Shown one piece after another: positions 1 through 9,890 of a DNA stretch of 60,000 nt. Origin of the DNA: Branchiostoma floridae (Eukaryota; Chordata; Leptocardii; Amphioxiformes; Branchiostomatidae); assembly GCF_000003815.2 (NCBI RefSeq), contig NC_049988.1, forward strand, positions 23,243,488 to 23,303,487, in the 5' to 3' direction. The position numbers and the translations under genes are program-made. The stretch's first letter is position 1, and the number at the start of each line of letters is the position of its first letter. The notes beneath the pieces are model-generated. The model was not told where the DNA came from. It ran no database searches and worked only from the letters and a program-made list of their open reading frames with translations.

Positions 1-620
1 AAATAACATAATTCCACCATTCAACATCAGACTGACACGTTTAAGAAACAGTGGTATCAAGGATAAAGGCCTTTGTTGCATATCCATGCCCTATCGGGCT
101 AAGTACAGGCATATCGATACAAAATACACATGATGATATTGAGATACTAGTAGTTTATAAGACTAATCTAAAACATGGGTTCTAAAACCGCTCTTCGTTT
201 TCTAGTAATGTTAAAATGTAGCTTGAGATGTGTTTGCACAGCTACAGTCTTCGAGCGGGGCTGGCTATTATTTTATTGGGGGGGGGGGGGGCGCCTGTTC
301 GTGATTCTCAACGTTTCCAACGTTTTTCGATGGTCCCTTCCACGGTAAACTCCCTTCACCAGCACTAGAGACCCTAGCCAAGGTTGAAAATCGCGAACCA
401 GCGATCCTGAAGAACTCTTTTTCCAAGAAACGGTCCAGAACGTCCTTCCGACCTTCATCTCTTGGAGAAGGACTTCCAGGAAAACCACTTGAGTCTCCAG
501 TGGACGCGTCTATTTCGGTCCCTCTCCTTCCCGCCACCTATCATAAAGGTCACTCATGTCTCGATCGAGGAATACGTGCATCTCATACAAGTCGCTTCTT
601 CAAACAGCACACGGCTTGAC
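1..620. other. non-genic stretch with a G14 run
   Basis: No exon, repeat unit or RNA gene is recognisable. The only notable element is a run of 14 G at 278-291. Two short overlapping open frames on the minus strand here have no recognisable domain and no splice context. Confidence 0.5.
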
Positions 621-622
621 TA

Positions 623-868
623 AAGGTGGTATCTCACTGCACTTGGGGCACCGGTGCGGCACTGCGGGGTTCTTTCACTGTGGCACTGTTTTGTTATTTT
701 CGCGATTTTTAATAATTTAGATATTTCGTAATACGTAAAAGGATGACTTAGGAGACAACAAAATACATAAAATGGAAGAAAATTCGTTCCTTATCTCTGA
801 TAGTCGTTGAGTCATTTACGAACCCCACAGTGCCGCACCGGTGCCGCAAGTTCAGTGACAGTCCACCT
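623..868 (+). mobile_element. MITE family A, copy 1 (TA-flanked)
   Basis: A 246-bp element whose ends are inverted repeats of about 45 bp. The left arm starts AAGGTGGTATCTCACTGC and the right arm ends CCACCTT. It is flanked by TA at 621-622 and 869-870, as expected for a non-autonomous Tc1/mariner-type element. The interior is AT-rich with no open frame. A second copy lies 40 bp further on in the opposite orientation. Confidence 0.75.
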
Positions 869-907
869 TAACACTGCAAAGCCAGTAACCCCGGAAGAAA
901 CCCAATA

Positions 908-1157
908 AAGATGGTATCTCACTGCACTTGGGACACCGGTGCGGCACTGTGGGGTTCGAAGATTACTCAACGAATTTCAGAGGTAAAGTACGAATTTTTT
1001 TCTTCCGTTTTGTGTACTTTGTTGTCTTCTAAGTCATATGTTTACGTATTACGCAATATCGCAATATAAAACATCGGCGAATATAATAAAACAGTGCTGC
1101 AGTGAAAGGACCCCGCAGTGCCGCACCGGTGCCCCAAGTGCAGTGAGATACCACCTT
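908..1157 (-). mobile_element. MITE family A, copy 2 (inverted relative to copy 1)
   Basis: A 250-bp element with the same terminal inverted repeats, flanked by TA at 906-907 and 1158-1159. Its interior matches the reverse complement of copy 1 (for example the stretch around TTTACGTATTACG), so the pair is arranged head to head. Confidence 0.75.
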
Positions 1158-1162
1158 TAAGA

Positions 1163-1790
1163 GACCCGCTTTTAACGCACGGAGTCTTTTAACAGTACCC
1201 TGAGGACCACTGCGTTAGCTTTGACCACCTGCGGCCCAAACTTATATCAAAGGCTTGAAACAAGAATAAAGTATCAGTAGTTCAAACAAACGTCTGCTGT
1301 GAACGAAACATGATTCTGTCTTATCCCCAGGTTAATGTTTGGTTTTTCAGTCTCTTTTTAAGTTGATGCTTAGTTTTTGTGGTTATCAAGAAATATAAAG
1401 TTGGAAATTTTTTGTCCGGGCACAGGGGTTTCCGCTCTGGCAGTTGAGAGGTCAAATGTCGTTTTGGCCAAATACCGGAAAATTCGCCGTTAGATTCTTG
1501 GCGTCCAGTAAGAAACCCGATTTTAACGTACGGAGTCTTTTAACGGTACCCTGAGGGACATTGTATTAGCTCTGACCACCTGTGGCCTAACTAGATATCA
1601 AAGGCTTGAAGCAGTAATACTGTATCAGTAATTCTAACAAACGTCTTCAGAACATGAAAGATGATTCCTCCCAGCCCCGGTTACTGTTTGATTTCTCAGT
1701 TTCTTTTTAAGTAGGAGTTTGGTTTTTGTGGTTATAAAGAAATATAAAGTTGGAACTTTTCCGTCCTAGCACAGAGTTTCGTTTTAAGTT
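1163..1790. repeat. tandem duplication, period about 348 bp
   Basis: The segment 1163-1440 is repeated at 1511-1788 with substitutions and small indels; shared landmarks are ACGGAGTCTTTTAAC, ATATCAAAGGCTTGAA and AAGAAATATAAAGTTGGAA. There is no coding potential. MITE A copy 2 ends immediately before the first unit. Confidence 0.7.
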
Positions 1791-2039
1791 GAAGCTTACC
1801 TTTGTGCTTAGTGAGGAACAAAATTAATTGATTCGGGTTTGCATAATCAATTGTGTGGAGCTTTGAGAAAAAAGCCGACTCGGTGTCGGCGCTGCGCGTT
1901 ATGTAAAACGAAAGAAAAACATCTATTTTGTAGTCCAAGTGACGTTTTTCGGCTCAGGTAAATAAGAGTTTTCAACGACAATCTTGTTACACGATGTACA
2001 AAAACAAACAATTTTTCATAGTAATGCTTGAATCTTGAT

Positions 2040-2247
2040 AAGGCCTATGTCACATTTCCAAACCGGACCCGGTCGGGCAGCTTTCGGGACCGGAAAATTT
2101 TGTATAAAATTTTGACACCAAACTACACAAGACGTAAAGACAATAATCTTGATCATTATTTGAGCATATTTCACGTATAAATTTCTATTTTGAAAAAAAA
2201 AAAACAGTCTAGCCCGGCCCCCGGTTTGGAAATATGACGTTAGCCGA
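2040..2247. mobile_element. MITE family B, copy 1
   Basis: Inverted repeats at the two ends (left GTCACATTTCCAAACCGG, right CCGGTTTGGAAATATGACG) enclose an AT-rich interior. Related copies lie at 36501-36702 and 39188-39403, and a partial one at 39480-39570. No open frame; non-autonomous. Confidence 0.6.
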
Positions 2248-2349
2248 AACGATGTACAAAATCGAAACAAACAATTAGATCCTTTCAGTCGTGCCTAGAG
2301 GATGTACGCTACAGTAGGAACATCAAATATCTGATGCTCCTAATGAAAA

Positions 2350-3112
2350 AAACACGACACAATTTGGCACAAAACATCCCAGTCGTCACGACGACGCCAC
2401 CAATCGTGATAGCAAACATCAAAGGCTGTAAAATAATCAACTGAGCTTTTCGAACGCGTAAATTCATTTATATGTAAAAAGTCTTTTTGGCGACATGACG
2501 TTAGCAAGCTGCCATTGTGGTTAAGCGACCTGTTACCGACTACAGAAGGAGCATCGAATATCGTGGTAATTAATGAATGAACACCTTTATTGTACATACA
2601 TACCACTGGGTTAAGTATGGGTCGCAACAAAGCAACAATTAACAGATACATGAAATATAAACAATATATGACACAAGAATCCTATTCTACCAAGTCAGGC
2701 AAGTGCATTCGACTTCTTCTCGCTTCTTTGTTATACTGGAAATGTAGGAACAAATATTCTTAACAATCAAAGGTTTATCTAAATTAATTAGGAATATAAG
2801 GTTCCATGTATTGAAGTGTATGAACTAGGGAAACAAAGGTACACAGTGACACAGTTTGGCACAAAATATCTCCGTAGTCACGACGACGCCACAAGTCGTG
2901 ATAACAAACTTCAAAGGCCGTGATCAACCAAAATGCACGAACAGATATTCTTTGCAATAAAAGGTTTATCTAAATTCATTAAAAATATAAATTTCGTTGC
3001 ATTACTTAAGTGGGGAAACATAGGTACACAGGGGCGCAATTTGGCACAAAATATCTCCGTAGTCACGACGACGCACCAGTCATGACAGCAAACTTCAAAG
3101 GTAGTAATCAAC
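2350..3112. repeat. three dispersed tandem copies of a ~90-bp segment
   Basis: Copies at about 2352-2446, 2841-2930 and 3026-3112 share TTTGGCACAAAAYATC, TCACGACGACGC and GCAAACTTCAAAGG. The intervening sequence is partly repeated too (AGGTTTATCTAAATTMATTA). Function unknown. Confidence 0.65.
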
Positions 3113-3116
3113 CGAT

Positions 3117-3360
3117 CTTTGTACGCTTAGGGCTGGACTGGAGTCGTGTTTAGATGTACTACGCTACAAACGAGCTTTGTATGCTTAGGGCTGGACTGGA
3201 GTCGTGTTTAGATGTACTGCGCTACAAACGAGCTTTGTAAGCTTAGGGCTGGACTGGAGTCGTGTTTAGATGTACTGCGCTACAAACGAGCTTTGTAGGC
3301 TTTCGGCTGGACTGGAATCGTGTTTAGATTTAGTGCGCTACAAACGAGCTTTGCCGAGAT
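3117..3360. repeat. 58-bp minisatellite, four units
   Basis: Units begin with CTTTGT at 3117, 3175, 3233 and 3291, and a fifth start is seen at 3349. Each contains GGGCTGGACTGGAGTCGTGT and GCGCTACAAACGAG. The period is exactly 58 bp and the first three units are nearly identical, so the array looks young. Confidence 0.9.
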
Positions 3361-4132
3361 AAAGAAGATGGTGAATTGATAATATGTGAGTTCGTATACA
3401 CTTGTATTCAGGTTGGCTAACCGTGGGTTTGTAGCTTTCATCATTATGCACATGAAAAAGATAGTTTCATTGCAGTGGTATGTACCAAAGTGCTGTATTT
3501 TGTCATTGAAAAAATAATATTAGGGGCAATAAAACCTGATGACGTCATCAATATGGCCCAAAAAATAAAATGAAGAATTCTGTCATGCCCATCTATCAAT
3601 ATTTGTTACGGCTCCATTATTTCTCAATTCATTAATGAGAAAACAATGGAAGGTCAAAATGCCAATTTAGCCAACCTTAGTACCTTAAGAAGAGGGAAGA
3701 GGCATATAAACAATAGTTTCAGTGATAGCATAGCTCCAGATATTTTGTATCCAACTGTTCGCTTGTAATAGTATCTAGTCTTTAGTATACCATGTTATAC
3801 AATCACTGCATTTATAGCCCATGTGGGCAAGAATATGCAAAAAAAAAAGATTTCTCTTAAATAACCAGGTTGCCTTGAGGACTGCCGCAGGCGAAGGATT
3901 TTGATCTGCAAACGCATTTGTTTAGAAAACGTTTGAATAGGACAACTCAAACGGGCGTAAAGGAATAATCATGGTTTATTTAAAGATTTTTTTTCAAGGT
4001 CAACTGCATAGCTGGTAGTAGGGGTGGGTACAGGTACCGAAAATTCAGGTACAGGTACGTTACAGGTTCAGAGGATAAGGTCCAGGTCCGGACCTGAACC
4101 TGGACCTAATTATCTGTAAAACGTTGTGAGTA
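3361..4132. other. non-genic stretch
   Basis: Nothing coding is seen. It holds a 14-bp palindrome, TGATGACGTCATCA, around 3538-3551 (an ATF/CRE-like core that may be chance), a short A run near 3840, and around 4017-4110 a piece resembling the repeat in chitobiase intron 4 (a GGGGTGGGTAC edge and palindromic GTCCAGGTCCGGACCTG). Confidence 0.4.
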
Positions 4133-4141
4133 GGCTTCTGC

Positions 4142-4268
4142 TAGTCTCTACCAGACTCCGGGCCGCTGGAAAAACCGTAGTAATGGAACAAATAGAGAAG
4201 TAAGCCGGTCAGAGGAGTGTAGCCGGCCAGGGAACAGTACGCGACCTACCGGAGTCTGGTAGAGACTA
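4142..4268. mobile_element. MITE family C, copy 1, with 9-bp target duplication
   Basis: The 127-bp element has a perfect 20-bp terminal inverted repeat, TAGTCTCTACCAGACTCCGG at the left and its complement at the right. Direct repeats GGCTTCTGC flank it at 4133-4141 and 4269-4277. Nine-base duplications fit Mutator-like elements. The direct repeat can be extended to 11 bp if the terminal TA is counted as target. Confidence 0.85.
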
Positions 4269-4284
4269 GGCTTCTGCTTCCTAT

Positions 4285-4440
4285 AATGTTTTAACTGGGA
4301 GACCCTGGTTCAATCCTGGGTAGAGCATCTGGGTTGGGGCTGCACCTGTCTTTCGGAAGGGACGTAAAATGGAGGTCCCGTGTTCGAGGAGGTGCCACAA
4401 ATACGTTTAAGGGGAAGGGCTAGGAATCTCTTGCTGCAAA
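4285..4440 (+). mobile_element. tRNA-derived SINE fragment
   Basis: Contains a pol III B-box-like GGTTCAATCC near 4309 and a downstream body with TTTCGGAAGGGACGTAAAATGG and GGTCCCGTGTT. The same body is seen in the minus-strand SINEs near 35.5 and 39.1 kb. The 5' end with the A box is degraded. Confidence 0.55.
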
Positions 4441-4877
4441 AGAAAATACCATGTAGTAGGAACAGCAAGGAAATTTGCTAGCATTTATGCATTACAAGCT
4501 TAGAGTGAAAGCAACATAGTATGGCAGTACTGTTACATAAAAAAGCATTTCTGTTGGGGAGTTTTTACGTACAAAAGCTTATTTAGTCTATCCCCGGCTA
4601 TTCTCGTACTTAGTGTTGAACAAACATCACTAGTATCTCCATGGAGACTGTCAGGAGGAGATTATTTCTCGCGTAACGTAGTAAACGTCAGGCGTCATGT
4701 TACAGGTGGGGCAGAGGGAATGAGATATTACGTTTCTGGTTACCGACCCTAGCACGGGAGCGTGCGCAGTCAGTCCAGTGGTTAGCCGGCCTGTCTCTCG
4801 AACTAGACGCCGCGAGTTTAATTCTAACTGTGTCACTCACCCGACATGCACGCTACTGGAAAGGACTGCAGTCATAA

Positions 4878-5068
4878 TACCTCCGTCAAATGTAGCGAAA
4901 ATCGATCGGACGACGAGTCTGCGAGCTCTAAATTACGAGGAGGCATGACCCTGATGCCGACGAAGAAATGGCAGAGTTCCCCCCTTCCCGTCAGGGTCAT
5001 ACCTCCTCGTAATTTAGAGCTCGCGGACTCGCCGTCCGATCGATTTTCGCTACAAGTGACGGGGGTGT
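4878..5068. mobile_element. foldback MITE family D
   Basis: Two arms of roughly 75 bp are inverted repeats. Both contain CGAAAATCGATCGGACG or its complement, AGCTCTAAATTACGAGGAGG, and a TCAGGGTCAT-type inner edge around a spacer of about 40 bp. A (TA)n run follows at 5070-5083. One end resembles 48018-48055. Confidence 0.7.
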
Positions 5069-5083
5069 TATATATATATATAT

Positions 5084-5517
5084 ATAGGACGGGAAACAGT
5101 GGTCCACTGCTCATTATGCTTGTCGAGAAGAGCTAGGGGGAATTTCCAAATACAATGAACCTGTAAATACTGTACATAGCGCTTGTACTCTCTGTCATGA
5201 CCAGTGGAAGACTAGCTCTTCGGTGAGCTTAAACTGGATCGAGATCACTTTCCTTTCCTAACAAAACTGAGCTGCCGACCATAATATGATTTTTTAAAGT
5301 AGTACCCGAAAACACAGCATTGCTTTACCCGGCCTGCTGTTAGCGTCTCCTAATTGCCGCTGCGCCGCAGCTGAGTTCCCGGTAATTTGATGGACTGGTG
5401 CGGAATGAAAATTAAGGTGTCACGTTTTAAATCTGTGCGCATTACTACGTCTACAGAAACGGGGTATACAGGTAACGTGATAACCGCCTTCCACTGGAAT
5501 ATAACTACGCTGGCTAA
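5084..5517. other. non-genic stretch
   Basis: No exon, repeat or RNA gene could be recognised on either strand. Confidence 0.35.
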
Positions 5518-5519
5518 TA

Positions 5520-5686
5520 CAGTAGAAGCCGTTTAATTGCACGGCCTATTTGCCAGTGGATTTCGTGCAATTATCCGGCTGGTGCAATAATGCGAAGTTG
5601 TATAGATGGTCCGACTAGGTTTGGGATGTTGGGATTCCGTGCAGAAGTGTGCGTTAATCCGTTGTGCAATTAACTAGCTTCTACTG
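5520..5686. mobile_element. MITE family E, copy 1 (TA-flanked, CAGTAGAAGC ends)
   Basis: A 167-bp element starting CAGTAGAAGC and ending GCTTCTACTG, flanked by TA at 5518-5519 and 5687-5688. The arms include GTTTAATTGCAC and its complement. The ends and TA target suggest a Tigger/pogo-like or other mariner-group non-autonomous element. A second copy is in the receptor gene at 12116-12279. Confidence 0.85.
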
Positions 5687-5696
5687 TACTAGTAAT

Positions 5697-6265
5697 AGGG
5701 CCTTCACATTGAAACCGAATTAGCAGGAATCAAGCAGAAACAGCCGGAATGAAGTATTTGCAAAATTCGTGCCACATTGGGGGCCATTCCGAGTGGGAAT
5801 TCCAAATGGACCTTATATCCCCTTCACACGAGAAGGAATGAGCCAAAATGCCGCCAAAATAAGAATACTATGCTATTCCTGGAAATCCGTAGTGTATTCT
5901 AGAAATTCTCACTGTATTCCAGATATTCTTTTGGCCACATTCTGGCAGGATTCGAAGTGGTTTGCCGCTTCGGTTTTCCATCGAATGAGATAAGAATGTT
6001 TCGAATAATGTTGGAATGCCGTAGAATGCGGTCATGTTGCAGTTAGAATAGTTTAAATACACTTGGAATCCACGTTGAATGTTGTTCGATATTTCTCCAC
6101 TTCAAATGCACCTGGAAAGTTTTTAGCATGTCAAACCTTTCGGGCCAGCCAAAAGAACGGGAACAAATATCTGGAATGCAGTGAATTTCTAGAATACACT
6201 ACGAATTGCCAGGCATAGCAAATAATTTTCATTCTGGTGGCATTCCAGTTGTAGAGATTGAATTG
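5697..6265. repeat. dispersed repeat F, copy 1
   Basis: Starts AGGGCCTTCACATTGAAACC and shares about 230 bp with 7511-7740, including TATATCCCCTTCACACGAG and GGAATGAGCCAAAATGCCG. Around 6160-6250 the sequence returns in inverted form (ATTTCTAGAATACACTACG), so the unit may be a long foldback element. No open frame. Confidence 0.55.
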
Positions 6266-6921
6266 GATTTGAATATTTACCTGAATGTCTAACCTTCATG
6301 ACCTGAACTGAACTAACCTTCATAAATGTAAAAAGCGTAATCAAATTGCCTTTTAAAGGAGATGGTAAACTCCACAATAGAGTTTTATTTTCCGATAGAT
6401 ATAAATTTCAGGAAGTAAAAACTGCACACTTCTTGACATTATACGATTAAGAACCCGCTAGTGCCCGAGCATCAAAAAAGCATTTAAACTAAGCAACCAT
6501 ATTGGATAAATGCTATATCAAGGGATGTGATACTTAGTAAGGTTTTCTTCGCTCGGTGTTCTTGTTAGCTAAAATCTGAAACATTTATTCAACATTTATT
6601 CAATACCTAGCCTGCAGGGAGACTGTTTGAATAGTTGCCAGAAGGAAGGTGCAGAGTTGGTCGATCGTACATAACGTTAAAGACAATGATAGAAAGAGAC
6701 AGTCAGTGACTGCTTTAATGTCTGCCATGCATGACAGATCATACTGGAGAAACTGTTACTGTAACAGTACTACGTATTGTTAACCTGGGTATCATCCGGA
6801 AAGTTAATTCTATACTGTATATACTAATCCGGCGTTCATTATATACTTTACACAGTCACTTCTAGCTCTGACGGTCATTAAACACTATACACAGTCGCTT
6901 CTCTGCTGTTCCAGAAGCGAA
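6266..6921. other. non-genic stretch
   Basis: It begins with a Penelope-like fragment (ACCTGAATGTCTAACCTTC, near 6281). From 6320 to 6880 nothing is recognised. A near-duplicate of a short segment (CACAGTCRCTTCTMGCT) lies at about 6850 and 6890. Confidence 0.35.
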
Positions 6922-6922
6922 C

Positions 6923-7020
<98 letters not shown>
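6922..7020. repeat. (ATAG)n microsatellite
   Basis: About 25 perfect tetranucleotide units. The open frames that cross it are an artefact of the repeat. Confidence 0.98.
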
Positions 7021-7510
7021 GGTTTATTTCGCAACAATTGCATCAGTGACAATGTATGGCAATGTATATACAACAAAAGTTACAGTCTAATACTACATTA
7101 CTAGTGGAATCTACGGTAGGTAATAAAGGGAACTACATGTATAGCATACATCAGATTGAGTATAATTCTATACTACTAGCGAGATGATATATGTCAGAAG
7201 TTATTTAGGAAATGAACATATAGGAGCAAACTACTACCCGGATGGTACCCAGGCTATTGTTACGTATTGTACCTGACCGGTCTAAACCGGCTGTACTATG
7301 TATGTATGTTATTCGATACACACTCAACATCAAAGCACAGGAACGTCATCTGGTATTTAGAGGGCGGAATCGCTTTAAGGATCGCCTACACCCGTTGCTA
7401 AGCAACGTTGATTTGTTTAGAACTCTCTCCCACCACACGATTAGCAGGCTCTTGAATAGGCATATTAAATCGCAACAAGAAATTGAAGGCTAATCAAATT
7501 TCTCGCTTAT
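7021..7510. other. non-genic stretch
   Basis: No coding region is supported. An 83-residue open frame at 7242-7493 has no recognisable domain and no splice or promoter context, although its second half (basic, with phase kept to a stop at 7491) is the most protein-like part. It could be the end of an old transposon protein. Confidence 0.3.
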
Positions 7511-7763
7511 AGGGCCTTCACACTGAAACCGAATTAGCAGGAACCAATCAGATCCAGTCGGAACGAAGCGTTTGCAAAATTCGTGCCACGTTCGGGGCAT
7601 TCGGGTCGTAATTCTAAATGGACCTTATATCCCCTTCACACGAGAAGGAATGAGCCAAAATGCCGTCAGAATAAAAATTATTTTCTATTCCTGGAAATTC
7701 ATAGTGTATACTGGAAATTTTCACTTAACCGATATGTGTCATCTGCCTGTAGATATAGCTGTA
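7511..7763. repeat. dispersed repeat F, copy 2
   Basis: Matches 5697-5930 (AGGGCCTTCACACTGAAACC, TATATCCCCTTCACACGAG). The match stops just before MITE C copy 2. Confidence 0.6.
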
Positions 7764-7772
7764 CTCTTCTCC

Positions 7773-8120
7773 TAGTCTCTACCAGACTCCGGATCGCTGG
7801 AAAATTGTAGAAATGGAACAAATAGAGAGGAATATAACCGGCCAGGGAACAGCTCGCTACAATTTTAGAGGAAGGTCACATGTGACAGGCTCGCCCCGCT
7901 TGGACCGTCACGGGCGAGTAGGAAAGCAATAAAATGGTTATTTAGCCACTTCGCACCTATTGGATAGCGATTAGTGGACATCAAACAAGACACCGGGATT
8001 CCACAGACTCCGACGATCGCGTGCTGTTCCCTGGCCGGTTACATTCCTTTGGCCGGCTTACTCCTCTGATTTGTTCCATTTCTACGATTTTTCCAGCGAT
8101 CCGGAGTCTGGTAGAGACTA
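7773..8120. mobile_element. MITE family C, copy 2, with 9-bp target duplication
   Basis: A 348-bp element with the same ends as 4142-4268 but longer arms: about 85 bp of inverted repeat, including GGAACAAATAGAG on the left and complementary sequence on the right. Direct repeats CTCTTCTCC lie at 7764-7772 and 8121-8129. Two independent copies with 9-bp duplications establish the family. The shorter copy looks like an internal deletion of this one. Confidence 0.9.
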
Positions 8121-8189
8121 CTCTTCTCCCACCTTGCGACATCTATTCACTACCAGTATACTAGTACGTAGTACGATTATTGTATATTG

Positions 8190-8490
8190 CAATCTCCACA
8201 ACTAAATACAAACGAAGATTTACTTCCGGACGTTTCACGTAAGTCGCCGTTTTGTATCCATTTTTTTATCCAGTTGAAGAGATTGAATTGTGTTTGAATA
8301 TTGTTTACCTGGATGTCTAGGATTTATAAACGTATAATGATAGCTTTTAAACTCTCTGAACGTTTTGTTGATAAGTCTAGCCAACAAGTATAGCTAAAAC
8401 TACACTCGTGTTATCTTAACGTGTTTGTCCAGTTTATGATAGTGACGCTGAAGAATCTGATGGATGTCACTCAAAACGTTTGCAGGTTAA
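8190..8490 (+). mobile_element. Penelope-like repeat fragment with hammerhead-like core
   Basis: Contains AGAGATTGAATTGTGTTTGAATATT and, at 8441-8490, CTGAAGA, a hairpin-capable segment and an AAAACGTTTGC end. The same block occurs inverted at 25111-25240 and 25535-25660. Assignment to a Penelope-like retroelement is inferred from the motif combination; no GIY-YIG or reverse-transcriptase frame is present. Confidence 0.4.
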
Positions 8491-9430
8491 CTTTTTTTTT
8501 ATTGAACAAACACATAAAGGCAAAATAACAGACAAGTGGAGGACCACTCAAGTTAAGACAACTTACATCGGTACCGCTATTAAAAGAAAAATAAGAATAA
8601 CATTTGATTGACAAGATGCAATAAATCTGTACAGATGGTATACTAGTATATTGACTGGTAGAAGCGCAAGTCCTAGTACCCTTTCCCCCGGAAATTTTGG
8701 TAGGACACGAAAAAAAAATGGTTAAAAACGGCCAGTTTGCACAATGAAGTTCTGAGTTGAAGACATAATCAAACAGTTTGTGGAGTAGTTGCAAAGGGAA
8801 ATACCAAAAAGTAGTAAATATTTGATTTCACCATCAGAAAGAGAGAAAATATCGAAAAGATGTCCTACGATCCTAGAAAGTTTGCCGAACTTGCCGAACA
8901 GGTTAACTTGTCTGTCGATGTTATTTTGAACTGAATGTCCAACCTTCATAAACGTGTACCTCTCTGATGTGGTTTGTGATGAATGCGTAGAAATAATCTT
9001 GAGTATATGATACATCCGGCTTGACCTTTGGTGCTTAACGGACCACTATGTATATACAACAAAATATGCACAATTCAAAGAAACCATTGCAGAATATTTA
9101 CACTAGTACTTTTTTGACTCAAGTCTACCTGTAGATATTATTTTGAAGTGGGTGTCCTGGCACACTGGCACTATCTTGATAAACATATACCTCTCTGATG
9201 TAGTTTGTTTTGAATAGGTAAAAATATCTCATTTTCATTCACTGTGTCTTAGCCTTGCTATCCTTTGAAATCCAAATTGTCTTCAGCTTGACTTTGCCTT
9301 ACCTATGTTTTCTTTGGAATCCAAATTGTCTTCAGTCTGAATTGTCTTACAACGTTTCCTATTGGACATCTGCATTTATCTTCATTCATAGTATAAAAGA
9401 CCTGTTTCTTCCTAATCACTTCAGTGTCAC
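8491..9430. other. non-genic stretch with small local duplications
   Basis: A 25-bp segment (TTTGAAATCCAAATTGTCTTCAG-like) is repeated near 9268 and 9313. Related phrases 'GAATGTCCAACCTTCATAAACG' and 'TACCTCTCTGATGTRGTTTGT' recur at about 8933-8985 and 9145-9210. No open frame has a recognisable domain. Confidence 0.35.
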
Positions 9431-9560
9431 TGACGAAGGATAGTGGATTCTATCCGAAACGTCTGACCGTTTCCAAAACTATATCCAGTTGCATGAGTAA
9501 CTATTTTTTGGCGTATCTTATTACCTGAATGTCTAACCTTCATCAACGATCTTCAGTCTG
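9422..9560 (+). ncRNA. hammerhead-ribozyme-like motif in a Penelope-like repeat
   Basis: CTGACGA at 9430-9436 is followed by one extra A, a 6-bp stem (GGATAG 9438-9443 with CTATCC 9450-9455, loop TGGATT) and GAAA at 9456-9459, then CGTC. GTCA at 9426-9429 can pair with TGAC at 9464-9467 as stem I. These are the hammerhead core elements in order, apart from the one-base insertion. Stem III would need the self-complementary ACGT to pair between two copies. Downstream sequence (GGCGTATCTTATTACCTG) recurs at 58018-58050. Activity is unproven. Confidence 0.4.
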
Positions 9561-9863
9561 ACCTTTGTGCCTTCCCTACAGGGGCTTTGTTGGAAGACGC
9601 TGTATGGAGGCGAACGTGACGTAACCACCCAAATATGGACATCGCGGGACATCAAGTGCTGTTGCTGAAAGGTCTTCTCTAAAGGTCATTCGTCCAACGA
9701 CGACCAAATCCCTTTCCTAACCACAGACAGACTTCTGATTTAGTTGTCAATCAAAAGCGCGGTTCAACCAATAAGAAGAGCGGATACATGTCTGTCAGAG
9801 TGCTGCATTTGTACGTTTTTCTTCTGCATTCCTGAGTTTTGACGGACGTACGCAGGATCTGAT

Positions 9864-9883
9864 TGACGTCATTACTGACGTCA
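9864..9883 (+). promoter_or_regulatory. two tandem CRE octamers before the receptor start
   Basis: Perfect TGACGTCA palindromes sit at 9864-9871 and 9876-9883, 12 bp apart, just before the ATG at 9891. The octamer is the classical binding site of CREB/ATF bZIP factors. Whether the transcription start lies upstream is unknown, so they could also fall in the 5' leader. Confidence 0.55.
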
Positions 9884-9890
9884 CACCAAG

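Noticed and set aside
3117-3360. regular short repeats resembling a CRISPR array
   Set aside because: Contiguous 58-bp units without spacers in an animal genome; a plain minisatellite.
3538-3551. TGATGACGTCATCA palindrome as a regulatory site
   Set aside because: No gene is near it and a single palindrome can arise by chance.
6885-7076. open frame with repeating Ile-Tyr-Leu-Ser
   Set aside because: Direct translation of the (ATAG)n microsatellite.
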